A stretch of 52,990 nt of DNA from Hyphomicrobiales bacterium. Lineage in GTDB: Bacteria; Pseudomonadota; Alphaproteobacteria; Rhizobiales; Rhizobiaceae. A program made the translations under genes and the position numbers. Position 1 is the first letter of the stretch. Each line of letters begins with the position of its first letter. The notes below the pieces were generated by a model. It had not been told where the DNA came from and did no database searches. It saw only the letters and a program-made list of their open reading frames with translations. Location of the stretch: contig UBMU01000039.1 in NCBI GenBank assembly GCA_900466605.1, positions 1 through 52,990 on the forward strand. Reading direction: 5' to 3'. Shown here piece after piece: positions 51,569 to 52,990 of the stretch.

Positions 51569-52067
51569 CCTCCCACTAGATATTCAAGGATGCCGTTTTA
51601 GAAGGCGCGTCCCTTCAGGCAGAGCGGAATGGAGTCGGCGTGTGTCAGCCACAGTCTCCTGGCGGCTCGGGAGTAAGCCGAGTTCTTAACTCTCATCAGG
51701 CATTGTATTTGGCTGATTTAAAGCTCGAGGGCTTGCACGGGATTGATGGCGCGGGCTTGCCGATGGGTCAGAACCGGTTCGCGCCTGCGAAATCATCCTT
51801 TGTTCTGGATACTTTGAAGATAAATATAAAAGTGGATTTTGAGCCGTTAGTTCCAATTATATACATATTCAATTCATCTATTATTGCTGGACGGCCTTGG
51901 TGAGGCTTGTTATGCTGCTACGCACAATCGGAAATTTCGAGGCATAGAAACGCTTCTTGTTTTCCTATTGCCGCATTGTTGCAATTGTATTTGTAGGGCC
52001 TGTTTTCCGTGTCGCCCAGTCAGAACTCCGGCGTCATCGGTGGAAGGGTTTGAACGGGAGCGTATCG
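51569..52067. other. Leader of the methyltransferase gene
   Basis: AT-richer region with no convincing gene. The frame of the methyltransferase remains open up to 51957 but resembles no family before 52068. Confidence 0.4.
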
Positions 52068-52760
52068 GTGGAAGATATCTACATTTCAAGTCAGTATGCT
52101 GACTTGAACCCCACATGGCATGAAGAAGATTCCCCATGGAAAGCCGACCAGATCGCAAAGATCATTGACAAGAACCGTTTGAAGTTCTCGTCTCTTTGCG
52201 AAGTTGGCTGCGGCACAGGCGAGATACTGCTCAATCTGGCACGTGCCTATCCCAGTGCGAAATTTGAGGGATATGAGGTCGCTCCTCATGCCTACCAACG
52301 TGCCAGGTTGAAGTCGACAGGCAATGTTTCATTCCATCTGAAGGATATTCTCCAGGAGCCCGACGCCCACTTTGATGTACTCGTCATTGCGGATGTCATC
52401 GAGCATGTCGAGGACTACATCTCGTTCATAAAAGGACTTCGGACAAAGGGCCGCTATAAGATTTTCCACATTCCACTCGATCTGTCGGTTCAGTCCGTTC
52501 TGAGGGGCTGGCCAATTACGAACCTGCGCAAGAATGTCGGCCACCTTCACTATTTCTTCAAGGATACCGCCCTCGCAACGATCAGGGATTGTGGATATTC
52601 GGTCGTTGACTACGCCTATACAGCAAGCCGTATTGAGTTGCCGAAGCAGGCTTTCAGCAGCAAACTGATGAGCCTTCCGCGCAAGCTGTTGTTTCCGCTG
52701 AACCCGGATCTGACTGTGAGGGTTTTGGGTGGTTACTCCTTGCTTGTGCTGGCCGAGTAG
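52068..52760 (+). CDS. Class I SAM-dependent methyltransferase
   Basis: The 230-residue protein has motif I CEVGCGTGEIL near 44-54, acidic EGYEV at the end of strand 2 and DVLVIADVIEHVEDY as motif IV, typical of Methyltransf_11/UbiE-like enzymes acting on small molecules or lipid-linked sugars. The GTG at 52068 is chosen because GGGAG lies 7 nt upstream; the upstream in-frame extension does not look like the family. The C-terminal part, with KLMSLPRKLLFPLNPDLTVR, could contact a membrane. Stands alone; substrate unknown. Confidence 0.8.
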   Translation: MEDIYISSQYADLNPTWHEEDSPWKADQIAKIIDKNRLKFSSLCEVGCGTGEILLNLARAYPSAKFEGYEVAPHAYQRARLKSTGNVSFHLKDILQEPDAHFDVLVIADVIEHVEDYISFIKGLRTKGRYKIFHIPLDLSVQSVLRGWPITNLRKNVGHLHYFFKDTALATIRDCGYSVVDYAYTASRIELPKQAFSSKLMSLPRKLLFPLNPDLTVRVLGGYSLLVLAE

Positions 52761-52990
52761 TCATCAGGTTTTGAGATTGACGACCCCTATGGGCGTCCAC
52801 AGACTTTGTCGTGGGGCTACAATGCTTGCGCTGCCCCACGGCTTTCGGTCTATTTGAATTTCGGTGGGACGACAGACGGTCAGCCGCGCACGAACGCGCC
52901 GATACTGTGGAGGATTTTGTCTTCGCCAGGATTGGAGCCAGCCCGGACCTTGATCACTTCCGAAGGCCACTGAAATAGCGCATCTCTACT
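52761..52990. other. Right end of window, no gene recognised
   Basis: Nothing supported; a minus frame at 52764-52970 shows no family or ribosome site. Confidence 0.3.

Overview
The window looks like an accessory region of a rhizobial alphaproteobacterium (Rhizobium/Sinorhizobium group), probably a plasmid or chromid segment. This rests on a SyrB-type protein, a DUF992 protein, a Rhizobiaceae-style CUT2 sugar ABC operon, many LysR/AraC regulators facing single oxidoreductases, and small exported proteins of rhizobial type. No rRNA, tRNA, CRISPR array, phage genes or intact insertion sequence were recognised. Gene remnants (DHA2 efflux pump, IS66 transposase, chemotaxis receptor, a frameshifted ORF) and long non-coding stretches fit a plastic replicon.

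Layout. 1-6.1 kb: decayed efflux-pump gene, small exported protein, bicupin oxalate decarboxylase, exported protein, and an aldehyde dehydrogenase divergent from a LysR regulator. 6.1-8.2 kb: TetR repressor divergent from a membrane protein with two clear operators, then a lone PIN protein whose gene contains a perfect 17-bp inverted repeat. 8.3-10.5 kb: LysR plus small protein, divergent from a short-chain dehydrogenase. 11.4-16.9 kb: CDC48-type double-ring AAA ATPase, small membrane protein, SGNH hydrolase, cytochrome P460-like protein. 17.1-21.2 kb: a visibly more GC-rich block whose left edge is an IS66 scrap; an AraC regulator faces an operon of SDR, VOC protein, saccharopine-dehydrogenase-like/NTF2 fusion and SnoaL-like protein. 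21.8-27.8 kb: exported Asp-nucleophile hydrolase, stand-alone receiver domain, long low-coding stretch, SDR/AraC pair. 27.9-33.9 kb: LacI repressor with two operator palindromes controlling a four-gene sugar ABC importer. 34.5-36.6 kb: MsrA and a DppA-like peptide-binding protein. 37-42.5 kb: small genes, cytochrome c, DUF2076 and DUF992 proteins and a chemotaxis-receptor remnant. 42.7-45.7 kb: LysR, then three consecutive genes whose different N-termini end in the same zipper-like C-terminus, the first SyrB-like. 46-53 kb: aminoglycoside-phosphotransferase-like kinase, lipoprotein, adenylate cyclase with TPR-like tail, P-loop kinase, small protein and methyltransferase.

How it works together. 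Most units are a regulator facing one or a few enzymes, typical of conditional catabolic or detoxification functions. The best-defined circuits are TetR/DUF308 and LacI/sugar importer, where operators are readable. The most promising undescribed system is the SyrB-like triplet, which may form interacting coiled-coil regulators; the second is the SDR-VOC-fusion-SnoaL operon. All family assignments come from reading motifs by eye; no database search was run.
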